Origin: Chaetoderma sp. LZ-2023a
Lineage: Eukaryota; Mollusca; Caudofoveata; Chaetodermatida; Chaetodermatidae
Assembly (NCBI GenBank): GCA_034401795.1
Contig: JAVVLW010001555.1
Coordinates: forward strand, 1-64,000
Reading direction: 5' to 3'
Length of the DNA: 64,000 nucleotides
Position numbers and translations under genes: made by a program. The notes under the pieces are model-generated. The model did not search any database, had not been told where the DNA came from, and worked only from the letters and a program-made list of their open reading frames with translations. Within the stretch, counting starts at the first letter, position 1. The number at the start of each line of letters is the position of its first letter. Positions 1-10,325 of this stretch are shown here, piece by piece.

Positions 1-2628
1 CAAATGAGTAGCTGTTGCTACACATTCACAATTTTGCTTAGCTATTTGCTGCGATACATAATTTTGATGTAAAATTCAGTCAATTCACAAGATAATTTTG
101 AAATATTTTTGATAAAAAGTCACTAAAAGTCGCAAAACGCTTGTCAAATTTAGTAAGGAAGCAAAATGCGCATACGTTGGAGACTGATTTCCGATATAGC
201 CCATCGACATATATAGCTATAGAGCGCATATCTTCATACCTTCCTTCACTATGGGACAAATGACCGCCGGTAACGCGAGTTCAGTAAGCGCTCTATAGAT
301 CAAAATTCTAAAAGCTAGCGATGCGAGCATGCATTAGCGGCTTCCTTCTGGTATAATAATAAACTTACAGATTTCAGTTTTGAGTTTGGACACCAGTCGG
401 AAACTCGCAATATGTATCACGGTGTATTCGCGGTCGTTGACAGATTGCTCGTAACAGACTCTCCTGTAAATCTAAATTCTCCTATAGGGGGGGTATCGCT
501 ATTGATCATTGTCTCATCATTAAATAGCGTTATGATAAACTTTAAAGATACAAGTTTATCTAGGCTCATTCTGGTCGATTTAGACAATGTTTGTCTCGGA
601 AACTGAGTTATATCATCGCGAATGCTAAACTCCTGTTAGCGCATCCCCAAATCAAGGCCGACACAGTATAGTTAGCCATGCTACGGTGGCGTATCGCACT
701 TGATTCGCGCAAGCGGCAGATTTAGAATGGCATGTCGCCAAGATCGACGCATGCGCGAGAGTGTTCTCGAGTACTCTTCTCCAATGTCGGGAACATACTT
801 TCTCGCAAGATTATTGGTTAATAAATATAACTATATAGAAAGCAACCAATGACTCGCAAGGAAACTACTGACAGTAAAGAAAATATACAATGTTTTACGC
901 GGTAATTTTAAGAATGACGTATTAGTATATATATAGCATTCGTAGTATTCGTAGTAAAACTAGTAACACGTGGGCCAATTGATACACACTGACCACAGTA
1001 AAACCTTTTATCATTCACTATTTAAGCCAGAGAAAATATCCATTAGTAATTTTTAAATAAAAATTGTTAACTCTTTCAACAGAAGTCAGTATCTCAAAAA
1101 CTCAATTTCATCTTAATAAGCTGTTGAATATGTTGCAAGTTTTTAAGCGGGACCTATTTCTCACAGCTGCCATAGCCTGCAACAGCTTCCAGTTAAGCCC
1201 TAACACTATTCAGCCTTCTTACATTGTATTGAATGATGTGTACTTTGTTTAGCCTACCAGTTGAAAGGGATATGTGATGTAGGTTGGTAAGTTACAAAAT
1301 ATATGTTAACCCTAGTCAATGAAATCACAGTATTCATGGGAGGAACATTATTGATTTTTTTAAAAATAATTTGACTGAAATGTGTTGCTGCCCTAAGCAG
1401 CAACAGCTTCCAATCAATGTAATTGCCAAATCTGCCAATACGTATTATTTTAGGTTTCCTATACTCCCTGACCTTGGCCAGAGCCAGTACATGCATATTC
1501 TGAATCTGACATATATTATACTGACAAATGACAATACTGGCTACTGTAGACCTGAAGACTGATATACTATCCTCAATAACATTCTCAGAAGTCCAATATT
1601 AATTATTCAACCATCTGTTCATGTCACATTTGTGCAATTTGTGTAAACTACCCGTCGCATATTACACGCCTTACGGACTACTAATTTTTTAGACGGACTA
1701 CTGATTTGCCAAGTTTGATAGTCCTTCCATCAACTTTTCGCTAATTTCGAACCCTGGTTATATTACACATTTTAACACTGATCTCCATCTAGATTATTTC
1801 GAAACCATATTAGAAACGACTACATTCCATATTTATTCTGTTCGTGGCTTGAACAACACTATCGAAGCGCCAATACATTATAAAAATCATGAATTCTCTC
1901 GGCTTGAAAATATTGACTAGCTCCCGGTATAGTATATGTATCAATGGCTGCTATATTGGAACCAGTCCTGCATTCCATAGGGAAAACGTTTTGCGAAATC
2001 GGAAAATTATGCTTTTCGGTTGTTTTCGCATTGACTTGCTCATAGCGTGTTTAGACGAAAAAAGCAGTTTTTGATCATGCAAACATGTTTTGAAACGTTT
2101 CCCCGTTGGAATACCAACCAGTTTCAACAGTTTGTTTGCTATGCAAGTGCTATGAGCTGCTATGCATTATTCGATTTGTTTAGCAGTTACTACTACGCAA
2201 TTTTTTTCCAACAAAATATTCCCTGGTGGTGCCGCTGTATCGGGAGCTCAGTTGTGAATATGCTCTGATAGTGTAAATAGTTCTTTAAATACGTGTATAT
2301 ACATCCGGGTCAACAGCTCAGGTGGTCACTGGCTCCATGTCTGAACCTGTAAATAGCATAGAGTGGACCACACTGAGAGACTAGGCTGTCAGCCATGATG
2401 GTGCTCCTAACACCAGAAGGAATATTTGAACACAACAGTAATAACCAAGAGAACATTTTAGAAAGTTTACCATAGTAATGGCGGGCTCAGTGACAAAGCC
2501 ATCCATTCCCTTGGTAACTCCTCAAACCTATTCTTCTCTTGCGTGACCTGCATGTGTACATTCTCTATTACGTAACATCTAATTTCTGGACACATTTGTA
2601 CTATTGCTTGATTTAATCTCCTTTTCAG
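1..2628. other. Non-coding sequence upstream of the first visible Lis1 exon
   Basis: I see no exon here. The Lis1 codons that should precede the exon at 2629 (LisH domain, coiled coil and first WD40 blades) are absent, so this is most likely part of the preceding Lis1 intron, with the gene start outside the window. A decayed copy of the hairpin family built around an AATTTGACT...AGTCAAATT palindrome lies at about 1355-1430. A CGCATGCGC palindrome occurs near 749. The short ORFs have no recognisable domain. Confidence 0.5.
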
Positions 2629-2760
2629 ACTGTCCGTGTATGGGTGGTAGCGACTAAGGAATGTAAAGCAGAGCTACGAGAGCATGACCACGTAGTGGAG
2701 TGTGTTGCCTGGGCACCACAGTCTGCACATAAGAGTATTGGCCAGGCCGCAGGCATGGAG
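2629..2760 (+). CDS. Lis1: Lis1 (PAFAH1B1) internal coding exon, WD40 blade
   Basis: This exon encodes 44 whole codons starting [19 protein letters not shown] and continuing VVECVAWAP, the Lis1 WD40 signature. Lis1 is the dynein regulator and platelet-activating-factor acetylhydrolase 1B regulatory subunit; it acts in the cytoplasm at microtubules and the kinetochore. The acceptor is TTTTCAG at 2622-2628 and the donor GTACTT at 2761. The boundaries fall where the vertebrate gene also has introns, just before TVRVW and just after the ATGSE-equivalent residues (here AAGME). The frame is phase 0 at both ends, so it joins the next exon directly. No disabling changes are visible. An ORF running past 2760 is intron read-through. 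Family assignment is secure. Confidence 0.93.
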
Positions 2761-2873
2761 GTACTTATACACTTTCTCATCATTGCCCATAATGAAGTAA
2801 ATTTCATTTGTAATGTTTCCAGTTTCATTTTTTTCATGTATGTTGACCACAAGATAGCTTACCAATTTAATGG

Positions 2874-3070
2874 TCAAACCAGCCTAAACTGGCCTCTGCA
2901 GTAGTCTTAAGCAATGTTCATTGACAGGCTAAAAGAGGACTGGAATAACTGGTTCGATAAACGACCCATTCATTCAAGTGTTAAATTATCCAAAATTGTC
3001 TTCTCTTGGCCTGCAAATGTTCATTTACTGAGCACAAATTTCAATTTGCATAGAGGATCTTGACCAGTAA
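2874..3070. repeat. Decayed copy of the TTAACCCTTTAA hairpin MITE
   Basis: The copy holds the family's flanking words (CCTCTGCAGTAGTCTTAAG and CTTGGCCTGCAAATG) around a damaged central palindrome, GGAATAACTGGTTCGATAAACGACCCATTCATTC. It lies in a Lis1 intron. The better copies are at 3489-3721 and 4613-4842. Confidence 0.6.
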
Positions 3071-3488
3071 ATGGCTGTATGAGAAATACTCTCAAGCCTA
3101 TCTATAAGTACTTTGTGTTCAAAAGATGAGAGTTCTAGCCATGTTACAGATGATCAATTTACTGATCTGTTATTTTACCACCTTGTCCTACCTCTCCATG
3201 ACAGTTACTTCATTCGGATCTTTGCGGCCAATTCTGAATGATTTTCTTTATTTGGTTTCTGATGTAAAGAATATATGGTCAGTACATCAAACTGATAAAT
3301 TTCTGTGATAAATATCTTGCATCTCCCATCAGTGCAAGAAAGCATCATCTCATCCTATCCACTCAGGGATACAATATTCCAGACATAAGCTATGCTTGGA
3401 ATTTGTAGTTTTTGTCTTACCTTCAAAAAAGATATTCCCGCTTTAATAGCGAAATACTAAGATATATCCCCAGTCTATGACGGCTGTC

Positions 3489-3721
3489 TTAACTCTTTAG
3501 CACTCATATCAACCAAAAACAGCCTCTGCACTGTTCTTGAGAATTGTCCATTGGCAGACGAAGAGAAGACTATTTTTAAAAATTTACCACTGGAATGACT
3601 GGCTCGATAACCGAGCCAGTGACTCCAGTGGTAAATTTTCAAAAATAGTCTTCGCTTGGTCTGCAAATGGACATTTTCTATGAGAAAAATGAAATTTATT
3701 TTGAGCAAATTAGAGGGTTAA
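3489..3721. mobile_element. Hairpin MITE, about 233 bp, near-perfect copy
   Basis: The ends are inverted TTAACTCTTTAG / TTAGAGGGTTAA. Inside is a long hairpin: GAAGACTATTTTTAAAAATT, TACCACTGGAATGACTGGCT, then CGATAACCGAGCC followed by the reverse complement down to AATAGTCTTC. Such foldback structures without coding capacity are typical of MITEs. The transposase family that moves it is not evident. Sister copies are at 4613-4842 and 21335-21576. Confidence 0.8.
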
Positions 3722-4184
3722 TATGTTAAGTAACTTGCCAGCAAATCAGATAAGAATCGTGTCTGCCTCGGTATAGACGCTCAAGCATCGAGATACCATC
3801 TATACATTGACAGTGTGATGTAAAGGCATGAATATTCAACATGATAATTATTACATAATAAAGAAGGTGTTATATATCGGCACCTAGATGACATCACACA
3901 CTACCGCTTGAAGAGACAAAATGGTGGCGACCACAGTTCAACATTAACATGATGTTGAAACACCAAATCATTGTGATGTACAAATACGGGAATGTGCCTG
4001 GAAGTGAATGTTATGGAATCTATATGCTATGCCATAATCTATCAGTACAATACAACATGTCAGATAAGATACTTTTAACCCCTCTTATGCCAACGGCGCC
4101 TCAAAGCGCCCAGGATGCAACTCATCAATTAGCCGTTTAATCGCCAAGATATTTATTTTCAAATAAAATTATAATGTTTGCAGG

Positions 4185-4460
4185 CCATGGGAAGACTATT
4201 TTTTGTAAGTTTAGCACTGAAAATTACAAAAATCGCTTTCTGCCCTCAAGACCACTACAGAGAACGTGTTTGACCAGGTTGCCCATCAAAGGGGAAATTG
4301 TTAAGAAATGTTTTTGATTAGCCAGCGTTCATTTGCAGGCCAAGAGAATAGTATTTTTGAAAATTTACCAAAAATAATTTTCAAAAATACTCTTCTCTTG
4401 GCCTGCAAGTGGACATTCTTAAGACCATTACAGTGTGAGTTTCTAGCCGGCTTGACAATT
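4185..4460. repeat. Truncated copies of the same hairpin MITE
   Basis: Two partial copies adjoin. The words GAAGACTATTTTTTGTAAG, CCAAGAGAATAGTATTTTTG and AAAATACTCTTCTCTTGGCC recur, but the central CTCGATAACCGAG palindrome has been lost and the arms meet directly near 4375. Confidence 0.55.
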
Positions 4461-4612
4461 AAAGGTTACGGTGACACTAGAAGGGCTAATGTCACTGGGG
4501 ATACACGTATTGTCAGAAATATAAACAAACTCGGTATCCATTTACAGGAGGCCTGCACTGGTATATAGCAAGATATTCATCAAAGCAAATGACATTAATT
4601 TACCCAGAGAGA

Positions 4613-4842
4613 TTAACCCTTTAAGCCCTAAATTTGTTCAAGAAAATTTCAATTTTCTAAAAGGAAAATTGAAAAGAGAAGACTATTTTTGAAAATTTAT
4701 CACTGGAATGACTGGCTCGGTTATCGAGCCAGTCATTCCAGTGGTAAATTTTCAAAAATAGTCTTCTCTTAGTCTGCAAATGGACATTTCTCAAGACCAC
4801 TGCAGACGCTGTTTTTGGCTGATATGATTGTTAAAGGATTAA
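4613..4842. mobile_element. Hairpin MITE, 230 bp, intact ends
   Basis: The terminal inverted repeats are TTAACCCTTTAA and TTAAAGGATTAA. The inner foldback runs GAAGACTATTTTTGAAAATT on the left to AATTTTCAAAAATAGTCTTC on the right, with the loop at GGCTCGGTTATCGAGCC. It lies within a Lis1 intron about 260 bp upstream of the exon at 5105. It has no coding capacity. Confidence 0.82.
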
Positions 4843-5104
4843 AGACCAAATAATGCAAGAAGCTCTCACGAATACTGGTTTGAATGTCGCTAATGATGCC
4901 ATGCTGCTATAATCCATGCAGGACATAATAATGGGATATGTTACCCAGATTGTTCTCTACTGGATGCAAGATGATCGCCTACTTTATGCACCTAAGTCGA
5001 AAGTTGGATTTGCGAACAATTGTCATGAATATTCTGATTGGATGTCATACTTCCCTTATTAACAACAAATGTACAATATTATATCATATTGGTTCACTTT
5101 TCAG

Positions 5105-5200
5105 AAGGAAACTAGTAATGGTCCTTTCCTCATTTCTGGTTCACGAGATAAGATGATCAAAGTCTGGGATATTAGTACTGGACAGGCACTGTTCACACTG
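5105..5200 (+). CDS. Lis1: Lis1 internal coding exon, WD40 blade
   Basis: Thirty-two codons read [20 protein letters not shown] then [12 protein letters not shown], the Lis1 blade with the usual SGSRDK and WD dipeptide. The acceptor is CACTTTTCAG ending at 5104 and the donor GTAAGT at 5201. Both junctions are phase 0, matching the exons at 2629 and 18052. The residue after the splice becomes Ser, giving TL-SGHDNWV where the human protein has TLV-GHDNWV. An ORF that reads through the donor to 5422 is not coding. Confidence 0.93.
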
Positions 5201-5231
5201 GTAAGTATAGGACAATCACTGATCATACTGG

Positions 5232-5609
5232 CAGTGTTTCTCATGGCATCTAAATGTTGGAGTTTCCAAAGACCCCACACCCTGACATCTGGGGGTACCC
5301 AGCTTAAATTTGGGGGTCCCCACCTGAAATGGGGTGGGTGGTCCCATCTGAAATCTGGTATTCTCAAGCAGTATTTGTCATCCATGCTAAAAGTAGATGG
5401 TACCATCGACTCACAACTATGAATTGTGGTCTGGGTTCCTTGCTAGATTTTGTTGGTATTATTGTGCAAAAGCCTATAAAACTAGTTAGTATTTAACAAT
5501 CATACATGATTTTAAGCAGTCCTATGGGACCTACTGCTACTACTTTTGGGGGTATCAAGCTGGATCTTGGGGTTATATACCCTCAAAAGGACCCTGATGA
5601 GATTCCCTG
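5232..5609. mobile_element. Non-autonomous hAT-like element with 8-bp target duplication
   Basis: It begins CAGTGTTTCTCATGG and ends ATGAGATTCCCTG, imperfect terminal inverted repeats of the CAG-type common in hAT elements. The flanking 8-mers CATACTGG (5224-5231) and CACACTGG (5610-5617) match at 7 of 8 positions, as expected for hAT target duplication. The 378-bp body is rich in GGGGGTCCC-like words and has no transposase. A second copy lies at 42512-42894. It sits only about 30 bp inside the intron from a Lis1 splice donor. Confidence 0.75.
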
Positions 5610-5669
5610 CACACTGGTAAGCTGCCTCACTCACTGCTTTGCCACTCCTGACCACATGTTTCAAGACAA

Positions 5670-5790
5670 AGATATGTACATATTCTGAATACTTATTGAT
5701 ATGGTAGGACCTGCTCTTTAAGGAAAGATAAGTACATGTTCTGAATACTTATTGATATGGTATGACCTGCTCATTAAAGAAAGATAAGTA
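5670..5790. repeat. 56-bp satellite, left remnant (about 2 units)
   Basis: Two units of the array share the core TTCTGAATACTTATTGATAT then GGTATGACCTGCTC. They are cut off from the main array by the element at 5791-6708 and stop at AAGATAAGTA, where the next unit resumes at 6709. Confidence 0.9.
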
Positions 5791-6708
5791 CCGTAATTTT
5801 TCGACTAAAGGCCGCCCTCGAATATAGGACGCTGTCCCAAATCTGACCAAAATCCGGCCAAAAAACTCTTGATTTAGAAAAAACGTACCTTTAAAAAATC
5901 GAAAATTGGTATAAAAAATAACCATCAATTCGGTCATGTTTAATGCATGACTAAAAATTATCATGATGTTAGAGAAATTATTAAATAGGACCGCCTAAAT
6001 ATCGTGTATCTTCAATAAAGATTGTTTATTACATCAAAATCAATCTAATTTTGGCATAAAATGTCTCCTTGAAAACATCGAAATCGCGTGATAGAAACAG
6101 ATTGTAATGGCTCTTTTGCGTTTGGAGGCGCTGTGTGATCTTATGCGCTAACGGGAGTTGGTTATCTGGCTCTTCTGTGATTGGAGGCGCTGTGTAATCT
6201 TATGCGCTAACGGGAGTTGGTTATCAAACAGGTACGGGAACATTCAGTTCCTATCGCGCAATGATGATATATAGCAATTTCCGAGTTCCGAGTCCAGAAT
6301 ATTTATATCCGAGTACTCGCTGTAATTAGAATAAAGATCTTTTGCGATTGGAGGCGAATCACGTGATTTATACACGTATCTTTTCTCGACGCCATTTTAT
6401 GTCAAATTCTGGATTAATTTTGATGTAATAAGTGATATGTATTAAAGAATAAGCAATATTTAGGCCCCCCAATTTAATAATTTCACTTCCGCTTGGTGTT
6501 TTTGGAGTATACATTAAACATAGTCGTCAGGCGGTGCGAATTGGCTAGGGTAACATTTAGTTCAATTTCCGTGGTATAATCTGACTTTTTAAGAAAAATT
6601 TCGACCCAAAAATGTGCGGAAGGAATGTTCTCGATTATAGTACGCACCCCCCTTTCTAGTACATGTGTTTTGACCAAAAAACTGCGTCCTTTAGTCGAGT
6701 TTTAACGG
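5791..6708. mobile_element. 918-bp inverted-repeat element inserted in the satellite
   Basis: The left end is CCGTAATTTTTCGACTAAAG and the right end, read inward, is CCGTTAAAACTCGACTAAAG. The element is flanked by TA, or by GTAC if the palindromic neighbours count as target. Outside it the satellite continues in register. The interior has no transposase-like ORF and is non-autonomous. It contains a 59-bp direct duplication at 6109-6226 and a partial third copy near 6340. The superfamily is uncertain; TA-target families such as Tc1/mariner or IS4EU-like are candidates. Confidence 0.8.
6109..6226. repeat. 59-bp tandem duplication
   Basis: Two units, 6109-6167 and 6168-6226, begin GGCTCTTTTGCGTTTGGAGG and GGCTCTTCTGTGATTGGAGG, and both end CGCTAACGGGAGTTGGTTAT. 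It lies inside the element at 5791-6708. Confidence 0.9.
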
Positions 6709-7989
6709 TACATGTTCTGAATACTTATTGATATGGTAGGACCTGCTCTTTAAGGAACGATAAGTACATGTTCTGAATACTTATTGATATGGTAGGACCT
6801 GCTGTTTAAGGAAAGATAAGTACATGTTCTGAATACTTATTGATATGGTATGACCTGGTCATTAAGGAAAGATAAGTGCATGTTCTGAATACTTATTGAT
6901 ATGGTATGACCTGCTCTTTAAGGAAAGATAAGTACATGTTCTGAATACTTATTGATATGGTATGACCTGCTCATTAAGGAAAGTACATGTTCTGAATACT
7001 TATTGATATGGTATGACCTGCTCTTTAAGGAAAGATAAGTACATGTTCTGAATACTTATTGATATGGTATGACCTGCTCTTTAAGGAAAGATAAGTACAT
7101 GTTCTGAATATTTATTGATATGGTATGACCTGCTCTTTAAGGAAAGATAAGTACATGGTCTGAATACTTATTGATATGGTATGACCTGCTCTTTAAGGAA
7201 AGATAAGTACATGTTCTGAATACTTATTGATATGGTATGACCTGCTCATTAAGGAAAGATAAGTGCATTTTCTGAATACTTATTGATATGGTATGACCTG
7301 CTCTTTAAGGAAGGATAAGTACATGTTCTGAATACTTATTGATATGGTATGACCTGCTCATTAAGGAAAGTACATGTTCTGAATACTTATTGATATGGTA
7401 TGACCTGCTCTTTAAGGAAAGATAAGTACATGTTCTGAATACTTATTGATATGGTATGACCTGCTCTTTAAGGAAAGATAAGTACATGTTCTGAATATTT
7501 ATTGATATGGTATGACCTGCTCTTTAAGGAAAGATAAGTACATGTTCTGAATACTTATTGATATGGTATGACCTGCTCTTTAAGGAAAGATAAGTACATG
7601 TTCTGAATACTTATTGATATGGTATGACCTGCTCTTTAAGGAAAGATAAGTACATGTTCTGAATACTTATTGATATGGTATAACCTGCTCTTTAAGGAAA
7701 GATAAGTACTTGTTCTGAATACTTATTGATATGGTATGACCTGCTCTTTAAGGAAAGATAAGTACATGTTCTGAATACTTATTCATATGGTATGTCCTGC
7801 TCTTTAAGGAAAGATAAGTACATGTTCTGAATATTTATTGATATGGTATGACCTGCTCTTTACGGAAAGATAAGTACATGTTCTGAATATTTATTGATAT
7901 GGTATGACCTGCTCTTTAAGGAAAGGTAAGTACATGTTCTGAATACTTATTGATATGGTATGATTTGCTCTTTAAGGAAAGATAAGTAC
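6709..7989. repeat. 56-bp satellite, main block (about 23 units)
   Basis: The unit is AAGTACATGTTCTGAATACT, TATTGATATGGTATGACCTG, CTCTTTAAGGAAAGAT (56 bp). Units differ at a few positions (CTCTTT versus CTCATT, ACATG versus GCATG), and a few lack GATAA and are shorter. High similarity between units points to recent amplification. Each unit has a single GTAC. It is not CRISPR-like, since there are no spacers. It lies within a Lis1 intron. Confidence 0.95.
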
Positions 7990-9999
7990 AGGACAAATCA
8001 TAGTTAGCTTTACTGTTTGACGAAGCATAAACTAAACTAAAATGCTTCTTTTTAGTGACCAAAGTGTGTAGCGTTTACAGGTGTAGCCAAACACCAAACG
8101 CATTTAATTTATTTTGTAGGCACGTCTAACGGAAAGTCAAACCCATCCTACAATATGTTAGGAGAATAACGACATACTGGGTCTGTCCGTTTTTTTGTGA
8201 GCGAGTTAACCCAGGGAAATGGGTGACCCTTACCCTGCTAGGTTGATGCCTATGGACTCCATTGTGTGGAGCTTGTGTATCCAGTGGCACTCCTTTTGTT
8301 TCCTCCATTTAGTGGAGGTTTCGTCCTCTGGGTCTGAGGAGAGCACCTGTATTATTCTGAATTGCATGTTAATTCTGGAATGTCCAGGTCTGTTGAAGTG
8401 TCTAGATACAGGAGTGTCGTATCTCTCGTTCTTGTAGAGCTTTGTGATGGAACGCAGGTGTTCCTGGATGCGTATTTTGAAAGTACGCAGAGTTTCGCCT
8501 ACATATTGTTTCTTGTACACTGAGCAAGTGAGTAGGTTTACCACACTTCTTGTTTGACAGTTGCCAATGATTTTAGATCTATAGGAAAGACCTGTGTGAG
8601 AGCTTGAGAAGAATGTTTGTTTCTGCATGGTGTGGCAGATGGTGCAATTTCTTGTTTTGCGCGGTAGAAGTGGGTTTCTGTGTGGTGGTGCCCCGTCTGG
8701 TGTAGGTAGTTTGGCTCTTACTATGGAGTCTTTATTGTTTTGTTTCTCCTGAAGCCAAAGAGTGGCGGTTCTGGGTAAGCTATTCTGCATCTGTTGCTAG
8801 CTTCCAGAATTGGCCAGTATTTTTTGGTGGGTTTTAGGAAGATGCCTGTTCTGTTGAATTTGCAAACGAAGACTGGTTTTGCTTGTGTGATGTCTGTGTG
8901 TGGTTTTGGGGGTGGGTGCAAGAGATCGTCTCTGAGTATTGAGCGGGCTTTCGCTCTCGCAGAGTCTGGTGTGGGTAACCCCTGTTGGCATTTATATCGG
9001 TACAGATGCGTCTGAGTCAGGAATTGGCCATATGGAGACGAATCCTTGCAGGTTGATGGGTGTGCTGAATCGTAATGGAGATATCTGTGTGTCTAGGTTT
9101 CGTGTATAGATCAAATGTGCTCGTGTTGCCATCACTATTTCTGAGCATGGTGTCCAGGAAGGGGACATGTTCTGTTGATGATTCCACAGTGAATTTGATG
9201 CTATGGTGAGCTGAATTCATATGGTCTACAAAGGTGCTCAATGTTGTTGCACCGACACCTTTTGTCACCACTGGTGATGTGAAGTTTGAAAGAAAAATTC
9301 TATGGAAAATTAGTAAAAAATATATAAATTTCATAGACAACAAAACACCCGTTAGGCATATTTATACCTGAAAATGCCTCAGCTGCTCTCGGAGAGCATC
9401 TAGACTTCATCACAGAAGATCACAGCAGAGGAATTGTTTGACCACATTGACCGTTAAATGGTTGACATATCAAATTGTTACCATTGGGTTGCTCAGTTAC
9501 AGGTTGTACTAGCCCTGGTCAATTTTCACTATAAAAATGCAGAAATTAGACGAATTCCGCGAAGAAACACTAAATTAAATACATCTTCTGATAAATCCAG
9601 CCACAAAATGCTGTGCGAATCGCTCAAAATTTGCAAACCACACGAGGAAAATGTGTACTGATAACAGGGTCTGCCTAGACTAGGAACCGAGTACCCGGTT
9701 GCCTCTAACCATAGTACTCGGTGAAAGAACTGGAGATCTGCGGTTGGAATTGATAGCGCGTTTAATTTAACATAAAATTTTCAAACGCTACCAAATGCAT
9801 AGAGCAATGCCCTTCAAAATGTCAAACCCGTAGTGTCAAAATTTAAACCCGTCAAGATAAAATTCAAGATGCATCTTGAGATTTGGCCAAACGCGCTATG
9901 ACTACGTAGATCAGAAAATGACGAGAAAATTACACCATTTAACCACATTTTAAACGAGTTTTAGGATGCGTTTAAGTAAAGCTAACTATGATCTGTACT
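7990..9999. mobile_element. 2.0-kb inverted-repeat element carrying a Penelope fragment
   Basis: The two ends are inverted copies matching at 23 of 25 bases. The left end reads AGGACAAATCATAGTTAGCT and the right end, read inward, AGTACAGATCATAGTTAGCT, followed by TTACT in both. GTAC directly abuts both ends (7986-7989 and 10000-10003), and the 56-bp satellite resumes in phase. Inside, on the - strand, is a Penelope-like coding remnant (8230-9343). The remaining 8015-8220 and 9350-9975 are non-coding; 9686-9723 holds a short ACCGAGTAC/GTACTCGGT inverted repeat. It may be a Penelope element with an inverted pseudo-LTR, or an unrelated TIR element that captured one. Confidence 0.75.
8230..9343 (-). 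pseudogene. Penelope-like element remnant: RT C-terminus plus GIY-YIG endonuclease
   Basis: Read on the - strand, 9343-9017 has the C-terminal part of a Penelope-type reverse transcriptase (HHSIKFTVESSTEHVPFLDT, LYTKPRHTD). A connector follows with frame changes around 8720-9015 (KFNRTGIFLKPTKKYWPIL). Then 8790-8230 (186 codons) has the GIY-YIG nuclease domain: VVNLLTCSVYKKQYVGETLR, R.QEH, and a downstream SRHFNRPGHS segment. This order is the signature of Penelope-like retroelements. The catalytic RT palm with its YxDD box is absent, so the copy is 5'-truncated and cannot be active. Frame breaks separate the blocks. Family assignment is from established knowledge of Penelope elements. Confidence 0.85.
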
Positions 10000-10325
10000 G
10001 TACATGTTCTGAATACTTATTGATATGGTATGACCTGCTCATTAAGGAAAGTACATGTTCTGAATACTTATTGATATGGTATGACCCGCTCTTTAAGGAA
10101 AGATAAGTACATGTTCTGAATACTTATTGATATGGTATGACCTGCTCTTTAAGGAAAGATAAGTACATGTTCTGAATACTTATTGATATGGTATGACCTA
10201 CTCTTTAAGGAAAGATAAGTACATGTTCTGAATACTTATTGATATTGTAGTACCTGCTCTTTACGGAAAGATAAGTACATGTTCTGAATACTTATTGATA
10301 TGGTTTGACTTGCTCTTTAAGGAAA
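10000..10325. repeat. 56-bp satellite, right block (about 6 units)
   Basis: The array continues in phase after the insertion, starting GTACATGTTCTGAATACTTA and ending near CTTTAAGGAAAACAATG, where it meets the mosaic repeat. The units are slightly more diverged than in the central block. Confidence 0.93.

Noticed and set aside
5069-5422. 117-codon + strand ORF
   Set aside because: Only its first part matches Lis1. After the GTAAGT donor at 5201 it reads intron and MITE sequence.
6709-7989. CRISPR-like array
   Set aside because: The 56-bp units are contiguous with no variable spacers, and the host is eukaryotic. It is a satellite.
8230-8790. Host GIY-YIG repair nuclease (SLX1-like) or homing endonuclease
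   Set aside because: The neighbouring Penelope RT C-terminus and connector, in the right order and strand, identify it as a Penelope element.
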